Positions 36,001 to 49,438 of a stretch of 64,000 nt of DNA are shown here, piece by piece. A program made the translations under genes and the position numbers. The stretch is from Trogon surrucura (Eukaryota; Chordata; Aves; Trogoniformes; Trogonidae). The stretch is from assembly GCA_020746105.1 (NCBI GenBank), contig CM036636.1, forward strand, positions 6,076,001 through 6,140,000. The letters run 5' to 3'. How positions within the stretch are numbered: position 1 is the first letter of the stretch; each line of letters begins with the position of its first letter. The notes under the pieces were generated by a model. The model was not told the origin of the DNA and ran no database searches. It was given only the letters and a program-made list of their open reading frames with translations.

Positions 36001-39000
36001 GCAGTGCCGGCACGGCACTGGGCGTGCAGCCCTGCACCAGTATTCCCCATGCGTAACTGGGATATGATGGGACGTGTCAGTGAGGACCAAGCAGCGCCCA
36101 GCTCTGTCCTTCCCCCCGCAGGGACTCACATGCATTTAATTCCCCTGCGGCTTCCCTGTTCCCACTGATGACTTCTGGATTTTGTATTGCTGAAGTCTGT
36201 TTCCCTTTAGTTTTGAAAAAAAAAAAAAAAAAAAAAAAGTAGGATCTAAATTCCTTTTTCCACTGCTGGTGCATGGGTGGGGATATCCACAGGGAGAGGG
36301 ATCTGTTCCCATGCCCCCTTTATTGTGTGGGAGCTGGGTGTCTGTGACACTCTTTGCTTTCATGTTACTTGATGAAGAAACAGCTCATCCTTGGCACAGC
36401 TGCAGTTTCTCCCTCCTCCCTCGTCTGCTTCCTGGGGCTCTTCTTTGCCACCTAGTAAATAAGTCAGCAGCAGTGAACTGATGATTTGCAGTTCTGCATC
36501 TCAAGGTGATTTATTAACACTCCACAAGGATTAATCAATGGAGGCAGGGCAAGAACTCATCTGTCAGACAATTATTGTAGCTTTTTTCCTAGAGTCAGGC
36601 TCATATTTGAAGGTCTTTCTCTAAGCCATGTGAAAACACTGGTCATTGTTAGCGTTTGAGCCCAGTGCTTTATTTGATCAGACTTTAGAAAGCATTTATG
36701 TGCTAGTGTGAAGTTGGAGAAAGCTGACAATCTGCTGTGTGGATCTTGGCGCTCAGCCCTCCCAGGAGAAGGTTTGGTTACAAAGACAAGAGCGAGAATC
36801 CCCCTGGCCAAAGTCCGCAGCTGTATTTTTGCTGATAATCCTTTGTTTGGACTGCGGTCGCCTCCCCTCCTCCACTTCCAGTGGTTTTTTTTTGTACAGA
36901 CAAGCTGGGGCTGACATGAACTTGCTGTCAAAATCCTTGCATCTCTTGTAGCTGTAGCTTTGGAGCTTTCTTGGGCTGTAGCCTCCAGGAGTGCTCTCCT
37001 GCTAGTGCTCACCATTGCCCAGCTTGCCGCTTCCTAACGCAGCTTCGGTGTAAATTGCTTGGGAAGGTTTTCCCACACAACTTCCCAAACCCCTGCTGTG
37101 GTGCTGGGTGGAGAAGGGAAAGATTTATCATCTTGCCTCCCCTCTCGGCACCGTGTGGTTCCCAGCAGTTGACAACGTAGTGTGAACTCAAGCGGGAGGG
37201 ACCAGTAACCCTTCATACCGTCCCAGGCAAGGGAATACTGGTATGAGGAAGCATGAGAGCAAACCCAGGGAAGGGGAATGGTTTATCGTTGAAATGTACC
37301 TGGTGGTGGTGTTTGTGTGGTCTTAACGTTGCTGTCCTTGGAGAAAATTCAAAAGGCATTTGCTGCTTTCTGCTCCCACCCTGCAGATGGTAGTAGTCAA
37401 CTCTTCAAGTCCAACGCCAGCATCAGCAGGGCTGTGGGAGGCACAGGCAATGGGAGATGCTGGAGCCATTGTCGATTCCAGTGCAGAAAGCCTCTACATT
37501 CAAGGTAAACGAGCACAAGAGTACCATCCCCCTGGAGGGGTTGCTTATCACTGTGAGAACAAAAAGAGGGTGTAAATTGACAGAGAGCATCAGCAGTTCA
37601 ACACAGAGCTCTAATAGGAAGGTTTCTCCCGTTCTCAGTTTAAACTCAGTCACTTGTTAATTATAAAAATCCAATCTTCTCCTAAAGAATCATTTCTCTC
37701 TTCTCTTGATGAATAACTTACTTTCAAAATACTGTTCTTTGTCTAACAGGCTCACCTTACTTGGAGAATAGTATTTTGGAAGTAACACTGCTGGCGTTTT
37801 AACCAGTTTGGGGATGTTCTTTGTAACTTCTAATCCAAATTAAACCATATTTAAAAGGGAAATAAATGGAACATGTTTATTCATTCTTATCAGTCAGGAA
37901 GAGGCTTCCTTGCTTCCTCCTTTTTTTGATTGTTTGAGTGAGCAAAGACTTGTGCTGTCTTGCTTTGTTCCTGGATGGCCTGGGACTCACAGCTTGGGTT
38001 TGGTTGCATTGCCAGGCATGGAACTGTTTGAGGAGGCCCTGCAGAAGTGGGAACAAGCACTGACCATCAGGCAGAGGGACAGTGCTAGTACCAGCACCCC
38101 TGTGCCCTGGGATGGCAAGAAACAGCACGAGAGCATGTCTGAGAGCATCGCAGAGGTGGGTCCCCACTTGTCCTTTGCATTTGTCAACTGGGAACACGCT
38201 GAAAGACCAACCTGAGCGTTAGAAGCAGTAATTAGGAGGTTAAAAGATGAGCAAATGAAGGGCAGAGTTGGGCCAGACTCTGTTTAAGAGCTGTCTGTAT
38301 CTGCAGCTTCCTTATGCAATGTGAGTGGGTGTTTTTAATTTCTTCTTCTTTTTAATAAGTCTCGCCCCCTCGTTCCCCAGCTTTCCTTCCCACCTTCCAG
38401 CATCGTGTCAGTCACTGTCGTGCAAGTCCTCCAGCAGCAGAGGCTGCGGTAGGAAAAGGCTGTGACAAATACAGCACCGGAGAGAAAGAGGCTTTTTGCC
38501 TGGCAGTGTTGTGTCTGTAACTTTTTAACGCATTTCAAAGTGGAGATCTTGATGGTTGCTCTCACTTGCGAGGAAGCTGGGTGCAGAAGCAGAGGCCGGC
38601 TCCCTGCACGTACTGAGTGAAGTGGTAACTTGGTAGGAGCTAAGTATGCCCTGCTCACGGAGCAAGTGGGTCAAGGAGATGTGTAACTCGTTCTTACAGC
38701 TATGGAAACAAGTATTTTGGGACAATGCCTTGTTGTCTTGGACTTGGGGACCATGCAGGAAGGCCTCTGATGGGAGGAGATCCAAACGAGAAGGGTCAGG
38801 GACAATCACGAAGCTAAAGAGAGCAGCTGTAGCTCAGGACTGTGAAGGGAGCTAAACTTCCAACTCTTTAGGAGTTCTCCCTGGCAAAAAGTGTTCTCAG
38901 TCTCTTAAAAACAGTGCCTGGTGGAGTAAATATGTGGGATATTTGTCTTTTGTGCTGGATAATATTTATTCAAGTCAGATCCGGATTCTCTTTTTGTCTC

Positions 39001-42000
39001 TCCTTGAAGAGTCCTAGAGTATTTCTAAAACTGACTTTGAAACAGTTGATTCATTATCAAAATAGATGTTGTACTTCTTGTTAATGCTTCTGTTGTGTGT
39101 AAGATACTCATGCATGCAAAGGGGCATGAAGGCAAGATGCTCTTTAAGTCTTATTTTTCTCCCTTTTTTTTTTTTCTATCCCACTGTGTTGCTTACAGCA
39201 AATTTTTCTTATGCCCAGCACCTTAAAGAACTTTTACTCTGTTATCCACTTCTGGATGCTCTGTTGTATTCAGCACAGATCTTCTGGTGTGATTCCCTCT
39301 TGAAATTAGGCTAAAGTCACAAGTCAGGAGAAGGAAAAGATCTGCAATTCATTAAAATATCTGTTTTTTTCTGAATGGCAAATTAACATTCGTAAGTTCT
39401 TTCTTCCATTTTTCACAGGAGAACAAAATTGTGAAGCTAAAAAGCCAGAGGGCTTCAATAGGCTGTGTAGAAGCTTCTCTCTCCTTGCCTTATGAGCTGC
39501 ATTGTGCTGTTAATCTGTCTCTCGCCCAGCTGGCTAACTCAGGTGGCCTCTATTGTGTTCAAGGAGGAGTCCCAGAAAAGGGAGTTCGCTGAGAAGCTGG
39601 AGACCCTCTTGCACCGCGCCTACCACCTCCAGGAAGAGTTTGGGTCTTCGCTTCCATCAGACAGCATGCTGCTGGATCTGGGTATGTGAGCTGGGTTAGA
39701 AACACAGTAAAATGCCATTTTCCTGTTTTTCTGTCTTTTCTGTAAGCTAGGCAAGGAAATAGTGACAAAGAGCTGTTTTGTCGGGGTGGGAGAGAGAGCG
39801 AGCACAGGAGCTAAGAGAAATGGCAGTCCAGAAACTCCAACACATGCAGCTTCTTCCTTTCCTCCAGAGAAGACTTTAATGCTTCCGCTGACGGATGGGT
39901 CATTGCGGCTTCGGACGGATGATGAAGACAGTTCAATTTCTGAGGACTCCTTCTTCTCTGCAGCAGAGGTGACTTAAGTTTCAGCTGTGTGTCACAGGCC
40001 AGCTGCCTGGAGGGGAGCCACAAAGGCAGTGGAATCAAACACATCTTGGTAGAGGAAGATGGTAAAACAGGGAGCAGCAGCCCCAAGCAGGGAGGTTCAT
40101 GATGGACGTTAGGAAAAGCTTTTTAATTAAGGGTGTTACACCCTTTTCAAACCAGCGTTTCCATATCACCTTCCTATCTACTGTAGAAAACATGTTGTAA
40201 CAGCTAGAAAAAAATCTGTGAATCTAATGTAATGTGGCTTGGTTGTGTAAATTTTAGGGGAAATTGAGCTGAGACAGCTTTGTAACTGGTGGGAAGAGAA
40301 ATATCTTTGCCTGAAACAATTGGCACTGACGAAAGTTTGCTAGCTGAAGAAGGCATGTCTTGCTTGGTTGCAGTCTCTGAGCATTTGCAAATGTTTAACG
40401 AGATCACTTTGTTCTTCCCATCCCTCTCGCCACCTCTACAGCTCTTTGACTCTCTCCACTTTGAAGAAATACCATTCCACCTCTCTAAGCCAGTAGCGGC
40501 ATATGAAGAAGCTCTGCAGTTAGTGAAAGAAGGGAAAGTTGCGTGCCGGACGCTGAGGTGAAGTGCAGCTGGAGTTGTGGGACCTTTTGTCGAGGCTCCT
40601 TTGAGCAGTGCGAACGCATTGAGGCTGCCTTTGAGCAGCCCTGTAACAGAATAATCCTTGGGGGTCAGAAACCCAGCATTCTTCCTGCTGGGTTGGACTT
40701 CCCAGGGAGCTAGCCCCAGATTTTAGGACGTGCGTGTTAAGAAGAAGAGCGCGTCAGAAAATGAGCACTGGGAAATGTGACTGTTGTGCGAGGCTGGCTG
40801 GCACAGTCCTGTGCTCTAACAGCCTTTGTACAGCGCCCTGGGAGACAAGAGCAACGGGAATGCAATTGTTATTTTCTCTTAAGCACAGACTGGGGATTTT
40901 TTTTTCTTTTTTAGGGGACTGTAGTTGATAGGAACACACATGTTCGGAGAGCCAAAATTTATACAGTCCTTGCCCTTTTCCTCCAGGACAGAGCTCCTTG
41001 GCTGCTACAGCGACCAGGATTTCCTCGCGAAGCTGCATTGTGTCAGGCAGGCCTTCCAGGTGAGCACGGCTTGAGGCTCCCAGGTTCCCATGGCACGTTG
41101 TTGCCAGCAGCACGTTCTCCTCTGCCAGCACAGGGGTGAGGTCTTTGCCTCTCCAGAGCAAGCAAAAGCAGCCCAAAAAGAAGCAGCAGCAGCCCAAGCT
41201 CCCCTCACTTAACTCTACAATCCTGTCCTGATCAATTTGATTTGGAGAGGGAGAGGGTTCCCTGGTCCCTGTGTCCAGCCTGAGTGGTTGTTACGTGGCC
41301 ACTGACACTGTTTTAATGCTGGGAAGTGAAAGTTTGGTAATTTCAGAGCTGCCCAGGGGGCTGCTACGCCCACTTACAAGCCTTTTACTGGGCCACAGTC
41401 AAATCTCTGAAGCCGGGGAGCAAGGTTTCCTTCTTACTGTGATCTGCATCCTAGCAATGGTTGTCTGGAGCCTGAACTGCAGCTTTTGTGCCCTGCCCCT
41501 GCTGCCACGCCACGGCTCCGTTCTTGCCACTTCCAGGTTTGCAGCCTAATTTTAAACTTGCTTCCTGGAGAGACCAGTTTTGTGTTCTAGACTGCAGCTT
41601 ATTAAAGGTTAATGATACTGGTGCATGCAGCGTTGCACTGCTTTGTGCCCCGCCCTTTTTTTAATCCCAGCTTTTCTGCCAGTTCATGTGGACATAGCCA
41701 TTCACAGGAGCCTTCTTGTGTTCCCTTCGCAGGAGCTGCTGGAGGATGAAAGCAATCAGCTGTTTTTTGGGGAGGTTGGGAAGCAGATGGTGATAGGACT
41801 GATGACAAAAGCTGAAAAGGTAAGAAGTTTGTATAACAACTCAGCTGTGGCTTGAGCACGAGGGACTTTTGCTCCTCCATCCCAGTCCAGAGTTTTTCCA
41901 CTGTCTTCGAACGCAAAACCCTCATCTGTATGCTGGTGACTATTGCAAGAAATAAAATGCCTGTGCTTTTAATCTTGTTTAACCAAATTCTCTTGGAAGA

Positions 42001-45000
42001 ACCTCTCTGTGCAGCCTCTGTCCACAGTTTGACACTCTGCCTCATTGGAGCAAACAGAGAATCTCAGGGAATATAGGAAAGGGGAAGGATAATCAAATCT
42101 TTGCATCGGTGCTGTACCAGTTCTCAGACCACTGGCTTAGTCACTGTTCATCCCCTGAACAGGAAGATTGTTGCTTGCACAGCATTAGTCCTCTGCTCAC
42201 TTGGTTTGTGTCCAGTCACAGCTGAGCCTGGGGCCATCCAAGCCTCCCAGAAATAAATTCTTTTTCTGCACAAAGAGTGTTTTGGCTAAAAACTTCAGCC
42301 AGTTGCATGCATTGATGTTCATGTTGGCTCAAAATAGAATAGTCAAACTTTGGTGAAATGTGCCCACAATTGTACCTGCTGAAGTGTTTTTCTTTTTTTT
42401 TTTTTTTTCTTTTTCTCCCTGCTATTGCAGAATCCCAAAGGTTTTCTGGAAAGCTATGAGGAGATGCTGCGTTATGCACTGAAGCAAGAGACCTGGCCGA
42501 CCACTCAGCAGGAGCTGGAGGGAAGAGGGGTTGGTAAAGACATTCTCTCTAGAAAGTTGCAGATGAGTTGGAGGATAATGAATGTGTAGGAATGGCTCAG
42601 GAGTGAAAGAACTGATGCTGAAATACAGTTATTTTGCAATTGTACGTTGTTGGGGAGAATGTGGGGAAAACTGGCTGTTTAAATGTCGTGGCAAATCTTG
42701 CCTTTAGCAATATCAATCACAACCGCAAAAACCCAGCTCAAAATCCCAATAGAGGGCACAAGCTACTGTCTGTAAGATCTGTTTGCCTTTTGACTGGGCT
42801 CTTGCTGGACACAAGATCAATATGTCTCTCGGCAGCCCTTTTCTGGGGGCTGTGAACTAAACATACACAGCTCAGTCCTGCTTTGGTGGCAAACTTCGGC
42901 TCAGTATGTGTTGTTGCTTCAAAGCAAAAAAATCCATCTTTTTTTGTTGTTGTTGTTGTTAAACCTATTCCCTTTACAGACTATTCTGCTCTCTGACAGG
43001 TGGTGTGCATGAGTTTCTTTGACATTGTGCTGGACTTCATCCTCATGGATGCTTTTGAGGATCTGGAGAACCCGCCCTCCTCCGTGCTGGCTGTGCTGCG
43101 CAACCGCTGGCTCTCCGACAGCTTCAAGGAGACGGTGTGTTGAACGGGGAGTCCCTGCCCTGAGTGTGAGACTGGTGCCTCGCCAGTGGCTAGAAAAAAA
43201 GTATAACCTTGGTTGTCCTGGCTGAGTTGAATTTTCTCTTCAGAAATACCGTGCTTTCCTGAAGCTCTAAACAACCATCTTCTGGTACATGTAAATTGTT
43301 TACAGGAAAGCTTTCCATGTTTTGAAAGCTTCTGGCTGGCTCCAGTAGTCTTACTTCTCTAGTAGCCTTTATCAATGATGCCACAGTGATGTTAAAAGAT
43401 GACAACGCGTATTTTCATGAATAAGAGGATAAATATGTAGGGAAAAAATGTGTGTGTTTTTTTCACCTGCCCATTCGTTTTGGTGGTACCTCGTCAGACA
43501 CTGAGGGTTAAATAGCAGCTCTTTCCTCTAGCCCTGGCCCCCAGCTGCACTTTTAACACCAATTAGTTTCATAGCCTGCAAAGAAGATGGTTGGGAGGCA
43601 CCTCTGAACTGCTGTATTCTTACTTACAGCCTGTATTCTGGGCTGTTTGGCAACCGTATGAGATCGTATTAGCAGTCTTCGAAAGAGCTTTGGCTTTTCT
43701 GGAGTGGATCTGGAGTGGCTTATTCTGCTTCCAGGTCACTTGGATTTTTGTGACTAATTTTAGAGTTGTTGGAACAAAAGGGCCTTTGATATTTTGATGG
43801 CAATGTGTTGGTAAACTGTTTTGTTGGGTGTTTTTTTTTTTCCCAGTAAGTAATCCCAGTAACTGATGGTCTCTCTCTGTTAATCGTAGGCTCTAGCAAC
43901 TGCCTGCTGGTCAGTTCTGAAAGCAAAAAGGAGGCTTCTGATGGTAAGCAAGATACATTAGATTTTCGCCCTTTAATTTATTTGAAGCTGAAAAGATAAC
44001 ACCTAGGTCTTGACAAAATACAAAATCTTAAGTGGTATAAAACTGAACTGAGTCGCATTCTTGGTGGTGCTTTAGAGCACTGGGCTCCTGCCATCATTGC
44101 ACCGGTGCCGTGCCAGTATTCCACTGAATCACGCTGAGTTTGTTCTGCCTTTTTCTTAATGTGAGGGTTCAAAAGACAGTGTTGCCTGTCTGGTGTCCTC
44201 TTTCCTTGCTCACGCTACTGTACGAATGGTCACAGACACGAAGTGCCAAGGGGCTGCTGCTGAATTGTGGCTTCCCTGCTGACAGCGCAGTGACTGGCTC
44301 GTGCGCTTCCCCGCCTCCCAGCGCAGATGTGTTTCCCTTAAATCTGTGGCTTTCTAAAGTAATACAGCAGATGAGTTCCTGGACCTGGGGAACAAGAAGC
44401 TGCAACTTCATATGCCCACAGGAGTTGTGCCCTCTGGCAAGTTTTCAACACCCAATCCCACAATCAGCTGGTAGGACTGGGTTTGCTTCATGAGGTGATA
44501 CAAAGAGAACTGGGAGTGTCGGAAGCTCTATTGGTGCTCTCACGTAGTAGCTCTGTCTTGGATATTTGCACGCCCTTTCCTGACTTGATCTGGAGGTTGT
44601 AAATAGAGTCTAGCTTGGTGGTTGCCTTTCATTTTCTCTGTTTTCCTCGTGAAATAGTTATTTAGAAACATGAAGACAGAAAGCTCTAGTCATCCTTCAA
44701 GGGATCTGAAAGATAAACATAATGCTGCAGGAAGAGATGTTCTTAAGTAGCTCTTAACTTCAGTTACTGAAGCATGGTGCTTTCTGGCAGGGAATTTGAT
44801 AGTTGATACAGAGTAAGTTGCTAATTCTGTCTGAGAACCAAGACCAACCAGTTCTTCCCTTCCCTATGGCAGGTACCAGATGGCTTTATCTCTCATTTCT
44901 ACTCCGTATCGGAGCATGTCAGTCCTGTTTTAGCCTTTGGTTTTCTGGGGCCCAAGCAGCAGCTATCTGAAGTCTGCAGTTTCTTCAAGGTAAGATGGCT

Positions 45001-45807
45001 TTCCTGTACCTAATCAGGGTGGGACTCCTGCTGTCTTCTGGCTTAAATCTGCAGTTTGGTGCTTTTGACTGATGTGGCATTAAACAACTCATGCCTGTAC
45101 AAAAGCGTTCTAAAATTCACTGGGTTTTGAGATGTAGATTGCCGAATTCTGATTGATAAGAATTCCCAGCACAATTTACCATGGCTGATAGCAAAAATGT
45201 GTGATGAGATCCATTTATACCGTTGGTATTGGAAAAGACTGCGAGTGCGTACGATGAAAGGGAATGTGGGTTCTTACAAATTACATATTTGATCTTAATG
45301 CCTAAATCCTTTTTGTTCTTGTAGACAGTGTCGTGAGCTACTGCGTCACGTTCTTTAAATGTTTGGGTGGATATTGCCTTAGACATCAGCCTTGCTTCCT
45401 GACTTCAGGAGCTCTGCTGTCCTGTTTGTGAACAGGCGTGAGGGGATCTAACCACAAAAGCAATACCCAGCCTGAAGCAGATCTTTGCTTGGACAGCAGA
45501 CACGCAAAATTCCTTATGGGGTTCTCTGCTTGCTGCAATCCAGGCAGCTGGTACTGGCAGGCAGGAGAAGGGCTCCTTACTGTAAACCTCCCTTTTGTCT
45601 TTGCAGCACCAGATAGTACAATATCTGAAGGACATGTTTGATTTGGACAACGTGAGATACACATCGGTGCAGTCGCTGGCAGAAGACATTTTGCAGCTGT
45701 CGCGGCGGCGCAGTGAGATCCTCTTGGGATACCTGGGCACCGAGACTTCTCCCAAAATGAACGGCATGCTTCCTGGTGAAAGTGAGCCGCTGAAGGAGCT
45801 CATCTGA
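33099..45807 (+). CDS. MIGA2: Mitoguardin 2 (FAM73B)
   Basis: Outer mitochondrial membrane protein that promotes fusion through mitoPLD and tethers mitochondria to ER and lipid droplets by binding VAP. Fifteen coding exons: 33099-33194, 33774-33984, 34901-35013, 37387-37504, 38016-38155, 39543-39681, 39868-39968, 40442-40557, 40987-41059, 41733-41819, 42431-42529, 43000-43134, 43890-43943, 44873-44989 and 45607-45807. They sum to 1800 nt, 599 residues (human about 593). The N-terminus MAFRRTEGMS is followed by hydrophobic segments near 10-31 and 44-62, then the basic run KRRRRRKK (66-73). A low-complexity Ser region follows, then HRAYHLQEEFGS. An acidic patch leads into the FFAT-like core SFFSAAE (300-306). 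The C-terminal mitoguardin domain contains VVCMSFFDIVLDFILMDAFE, NRWLSDSFKE and YSVSEHVSPVLAFGFLGP. The donors after exons 2 and 11 are GTTGGC and GTTGGT rather than GTRAG. The exon-6 acceptor could instead be the AAG 21 bases downstream. Confidence 0.95.
36216..36238 (+). repeat. poly(A) run of 23 in MIGA2 intron 3
   Basis: Longest homopolymer in the window. The preceding bases (TTTAGTTTTG) show no recognisable retrocopy, so it may be a simple expansion. Confidence 0.9.
42393..42408 (+). repeat. poly(T) run of 16 before MIGA2 exon 11
   Basis: Part of the polypyrimidine tract about 20 bases upstream of the acceptor at 42430. Confidence 0.9.
42939..42960 (+). repeat. T tract followed by (GTT)5 microsatellite in MIGA2 intron 11
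   Basis: Seven T and five GTT units about 40 bases before exon 12. A simple repeat that is likely length-variable. Confidence 0.85.
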
Positions 45808-47538
45808 TGTCAGTCAGGGGAGGAAAACAAGGACCTTTTTCCTCCCAGAAATGGATAAAACTACCTGCAATGTGCAGCAAGACTATCTCAACACACAGCA
45901 ACCTGGTGGGACCTTCTGTTTTTTGTAGCCGATAGTGTTTGCTGGGATGGATCCAGGACCACTTGCCAGCTTATGGTTTGAATTTCTTCTTTGTTCCACC
46001 TTCCTCTTCTTTTTATTATTATCACTTTTAATGTGTCATAAAAACCATGAACTGCCTGGGCCCAGATTTCTGCCTAATTCTCTTGAATAGGGCAACGTAT
46101 GTACCCGTTTTGCCTGTGGGTTTTCTGGGAGATAATCCCTGATGTTTACGATTGTGTGTGGGAGCAGGAATATCACTGGTGAATTCTCCACTTGACCCTT
46201 AGCTTCTCAAGGAGTCTTTGTTGGCTTTGGGACTTTTTATTACCGTTCTTCTCTGCTGTGTTTCTACAGACATTACTGCTGATTTTTACCTTACGTGTTT
46301 GAACACATGCAACGTGACTAGCAAGGTTTTCTTTCCCAGGGAGGAGGAAATCCTTCTGTAAAGCACTGAAGTAGAATGCTGACTTTCGTAACCAGTCTGA
46401 AGCTCTAAGGAAGTTGGTCTGTTCCCTTGGTGTTGCTGCTTTTTACAGGCCAGATGACAGGCTCTGTGCCGTCGTCATTCTCGCTTAGGAGACTGCTGAG
46501 GTCTACGTTTGCCCCTAAGGCAAGCTGGTGTGAGGAGGGGATGGATTTGCATCCTGCCTGTGCATGCACCAAGTCTTTAACATCCATCAAAGTGCCTTGC
46601 TGTGTTTCAGAATGAGCCAGTGGCAGCTCTCACTGGGTAGGAGGTGTGGGGTGTGCGCACAAGCACGGGGAACCGGTATAGCGTGGTGCCTACTCCTGTT
46701 ATGCACAAGGTAGTAAGAGGTGTAGATGTTGGGTGTGATGTTTGACAGGGGTTATGTGTGCAGATAGCTGGAGAGCTTGGGGTCAAGCAGCTAGAGAGGA
46801 AATGACTCTTTACAGTCTGTCAGTCCTAGGAAACACAGCGTGGTTTTGGGTACAGATGAAGCGTATGTGTATGTATGAACGTGTAGTGCCAGGTGTGATC
46901 CCGACTGCGCAGCTGGCACCTGAAATCTGGCTGCTTTGGGACATGTCCCGAGTCGGATACTAGGGTAGGATAGCAGCGGTGGAGTGTGCTGGACTGGGGC
47001 AGTCCTGGCTTTTGTGTGAGGTTTGCAGTGATGTGCAGAGTCCTCTGTGAGCGCAAGGCCACAGGTGAAGGTTGAGGGCCCAGCCTGCGCTTTCTCCTGT
47101 TTCAATCCACGGATGGTTCCAAGTCCTGGCCTCACACTGAGGTGGGCTTCAGGGAGAAGAAAATGAGGGCTTTCACAAAAATGTGTGATTAGTTATCCCT
47201 TGTGTCTGTTTCAGGTAAAAGGCATAAGTCTTATCTAGCCGTGTTTTTCACAGGGGATGAAAAAAAAAAAGAATCTGGAGTTCCCATATGGGTGGAAAGT
47301 CAGTGCGTGGGCTTGGAGAATACAAACGTTTTCTTTCTTCCTCTTCAGACATCTAATGTGGATTCTGCTGGTAAAAGCAGGAAGGAAGTAAGCAGGGAAA
47401 AAGTAAACAGGAGGATGTAAAAGGACTAGATAAATGCTCCTGAGATGCTTGCGAGAGGGTAAGTGTAGAGCTCGTAACATCTGGTTCTCTATAAGCACAT
47501 CAGCCTGATGTGGCTTATCCTGAAGACCAGATTAATGC

Positions 47539-47544
47539 AATAAA
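47539..47544 (+). terminator. Proximal AATAAA poly(A) candidate of MIGA2
   Basis: AATAAA inside GCAATAAACAAG, 1.73 kb after the stop. The following bases are not clearly T/G-rich, so it looks weaker than the distal site. Confidence 0.35.
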
Positions 47545-48483
47545 CAAGACAGTGCTGAGGCGGAAGCGAGGAGCAGCTGACCCGAGTGAGGTGCATGAAA
47601 TAAAATCTTAGGAGAAGGATTTAAGAGATGGCAGCTGAAACTAGGAAACCTCTCTGAGGTGTCTTGCTCCTGGCAGCACACAGTGAGGGAAGAAACAGAG
47701 GACGTTGCGTTAGCACGACATGCCTGCTATAAGAGAACTGTGATTCAAAAGTACGTTATATTCTGAAAGCAAGTTACTTTGCCAAAATAGAAAATAATGT
47801 TTTTAGCGCTTTGTGCTCTCGTACGGCTGGTTTAGAAAAAAGAGTAACTTCAGCAGCTTTGTATAGTGGTTAAACAGGTGATAAAATGTGAAGATTAGTG
47901 TAATAAGACGGACTGTAATTTAAACAGTCAATGCTGTTAAATTCTCATGTTTAGAGTTGTTTTATTTGTATTTATTTACTGTTTTGAGTGTCTTTTGGCC
48001 TCAGTGCTTGGGGGCAGCCTGCCTGCTTTGTGTACAAAGAACACTGGCTGCTGACTTTGGTCTTTTTGCATCCTTGCGGGAGAGGATACTGAAACAGGGT
48101 CCCTGTGAAGCAAACACTACCTTGCGCTGCAGCTTTTTAAGCTAAGAAATTGTAAATCTCTAATCAATCAAGTGGAAGACAGACAGTTTTGCTGCAGCTT
48201 GATGCTTTTCCTCAGCCCTTGTTGCACATAAGGTATGCTGCCCTCTCAGTGAGGGTAAAGAGGAATCTTCCTCGGGAACATCCGCAGCTTCTTGAATGTT
48301 GAGTTCTCCCCGTCTGCCCACGGACACTAAGTTGCTCGTGCACAAGCCAAGGATATCTGCAGAAACAAATCGATTTCTCTCTTTGCTGGGGAGGATGTTC
48401 AGCTTGTCTACGCATGCTCCCCTCCGCTGTTTCATTGCTGCTCTTTCTCCCTTCCCATCCCAGTGTAGCTTGAGCGGAAAGGC

Positions 48484-48501
48484 AAAAAAAAAAAAAAAAA
48501 A
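48484..48501 (+). repeat. poly(A) run of 18
   Basis: Homopolymer between MIGA2 and DOLPP1, inside the possible long MIGA2 3' UTR. Confidence 0.9.
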
Positions 48502-49432
48502 GGTGTTTGCAGCCCCTGAGGGGTACTGTTGAGCTCAGTGGGTTCAGAAGAGCTGTTCCTGTGGCAGAAGCTCTCCCTGACCTGGGGGCTGCTGCTCAGT
48601 GACCTGCTACGTCCAGGATGCAACCCTGAGCAGGAGCTCAGGCTGCTCCCCCTGATCCCATCAGGAGCAGGGCTTGGTCCAAGTGGCAACCACGTCATCT
48701 GTTTTGCAGGGTAGAGTGAAAAACTGTCTGCCCCTTTGCTTCATAAAGGATCACTAGAAAATCCTTCTTCTATCCCCAACATATTATGTTTTAGCGAAGG
48801 AAATTCTTCAGTGTTAGTAGCAGATGAGATACGTATTCAGGTAGGATCTCTAGAGATAAGATAATTGCCTTTTTTATAATGAACCCGTATTCTCAAAGGG
48901 TTAAATCATTGTGGGCTGACACTTGCAAGATTTTAACGCTGGTGGGGATTTAAAGTGGCTTAGCAGCTATGAAATAAAACCCTTCAATAGCTTCTGATGC
49001 TTAAACAGAATTTCAAGTATGCATGACTTTCAGTTTTTATGTGGAGGTTGGAACGAGCTTCACCAATGGTTAAAGTACACACTCAGTACTTCAGTGTGTG
49101 TGTGGAGACGACACCGGATGGCTCTAGTTAGGTCTTTAAAGCACAAATATGTTAATAAATATGAGGAAAAACCTGCCTTGTTGTAGCTGCGAGATCGTGT
49201 AGCATGATTTGTGCTGTCTCCATACAAGGAGGTGGAAAAGTAGGATTTTATTTACTCCTGTTCAGTAGAACATTCCTCTGCCATATGTGAAACTAATGAA
49301 TGTAAAATTGTGCCTATTCTTTCTTGATTTCCTAAAGGTGTAAAAATCTGTTCTTGTTTTTTGCTTCTTTCTTTTTCTTTGCAGCTAATTTTTTAAATAC
49401 CTTTAATCTTAGGATGTGGGCATTACAAGTTG

Positions 49433-49438
49433 AATAAA
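49433..49438 (+). terminator. Distal AATAAA poly(A) signal, probable MIGA2 end
   Basis: AATAAA in GTTGAATAAAACC, followed about 15-30 bases on by GATTGTGTTTTTTTGTTG, a textbook downstream element. It is the strongest poly(A) site on this strand between MIGA2 and DOLPP1. Confidence 0.6.

Noticed and set aside
39564-39566. Alternative acceptor (AAG) for MIGA2 exon 6
   Set aside because: It would keep frame and look a little closer to the human sequence, but the CAG at 39540-39542 with its pyrimidine context is the better site. It may be a minor variant.
48160-48435. 91-codon minus-strand frame downstream of MIGA2 with protein-like composition
   Set aside because: No family match I can name and no convincing splice sites. 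Possible but unsupported; an alignment across birds would decide.
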